5,780 nucleotides of DNA, taken from assembly GCA_030528545.1 (NCBI GenBank), contig JAUMYR010000156.1, forward strand, positions 1 through 5,780, in the 5' to 3' direction. The stretch comes from Propionibacteriaceae bacterium (GTDB taxonomy: Bacteria > Actinomycetota > Actinomycetes > Propionibacteriales > Propionibacteriaceae). The position numbers were made by a program, and so were the translations under genes. This document shows, in pieces, positions 5,612 to 5,780 of the stretch (the stretch's first letter is position 1; each line of letters starts with the position of its first letter). Below the pieces are notes generated by a model. That model searched no databases. It saw nothing but the letters and a program-made list of their open reading frames with translations, and was not told where the DNA came from.

Positions 5612-5695
5612 CCCCGCTCACCCTGGGGTGTCCGTCCTGTCTGTGGGTTGCCTTGTCCTCCGTGGGTGCGTCGGGGGTTTCATTACTGCCCCGGG
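5612..5695 (+). repeat. Diverged direct repeat, copy 2
   Basis: This is the partner of 5381-5465, with the same landmarks: CTGTCTGTGGG (5637-5647), GTGGGTG (5662-5668) and CTGCCC (5686-5691). Downstream, GGTCG (5739) followed by TTGTCCT also echoes sequence after copy 1 (GGTCG at 5488), so the repeat unit may be about 230-250 bases with a small insertion. Confidence 0.6.
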
Positions 5696-5780
5696 ACGGG
5701 ATTACCGCACTCGGGGGCTGTGCCCGAGCCCTTGTGCTGGTCGCTGCTTTTCTGGGTTGTCCTGGTGGGATCATCCGGGT

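Larger units (their letters stand above)
5295..5780. other. Non-coding tail with extreme A-poverty on the + strand
   Basis: I find no gene here. By hand count about 30 of 486 bases are A (near 6%), while T is near 30%, so G, T and C dominate the + strand. The few open frames are explained by the shortage of A, which every stop codon needs in some form on either strand, and none has a convincing start or recognisable protein. A 6-pair hairpin, CTCGGG (5710-5715) with CCCGAG (5723-5728), is present but has no T-run. The next gene presumably lies beyond the window. Confidence 0.6.

Noticed and set aside
5333..5695. CRISPR array.
   Set aside because: The repeats are long (about 85 bases), diverged and only two clear copies at about 230-base spacing. 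There are no uniform short repeats and no cas genes.
5574..5774. Minus-strand open frame of 66 codons in the tail.
   Set aside because: The shortage of A on the + strand reduces stops in all frames. The protein is low-complexity with no known motif, and it crosses the repeat copy.

Overview
The window is the distal part of an ethanolamine-utilisation (eut) operon that encodes parts of a bacterial microcompartment (BMC). All genes are on the + strand. By eye the coding DNA is about two-thirds G+C with strong G/C preference at third codon positions, and the phosphotransacetylase is the long form. Together these suggest a high-GC actinobacterium, possibly a propionibacterium relative. That placement is inference, since no rRNA or other marker is present.

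Layout: (1) 1-444, the C-terminal third of a CoA-acylating acetaldehyde dehydrogenase ending in an encapsulation-peptide-like helix. (2) 445-590, a leader with two stem-loops and a strong Shine-Dalgarno. (3) 591-878, a hexameric BMC shell protein (EutM/PduA type). (4) 915-1535, EutQ. (5) 1532-2302, the EutT cobalamin adenosyltransferase. (6) 2299-3138, the Hsp70-like EutJ. (7) 3139-3235, a second spacer with the same AGGAGTACTC ribosome-binding element as the shell gene. (8) 3236-3532, an unrecognised 98-residue protein. (9) 3537-5294, a shortened long-form phosphotransacetylase. (10) 5295-5780, a non-coding tail that is very poor in A on the + strand and carries a diverged direct repeat.

How the genes fit together: ethanolamine ammonia-lyase (not in the window) needs adenosylcobalamin, which EutT can supply. 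The acetaldehyde it releases inside the shell becomes acetyl-CoA through the dehydrogenase. Pta turns acetyl-CoA into acetyl-phosphate and frees CoA. EutQ (reported as an acetate kinase in Salmonella) could then make ATP and acetate. EutJ is a presumed chaperone.

The least expected element is the 98-residue protein. Its N-terminus resembles the N-terminal domains of EutQ and EutT, but it has no catalytic domain. After a Pro/Ala-rich linker it ends in two amphipathic, encapsulation-peptide-like helices. It looks like a stand-alone adaptor or scaffold for the enzyme core. Also worth a look are the Pta that has lost its P-loop, the shared leader architecture, and the strand-asymmetric 3' tail.
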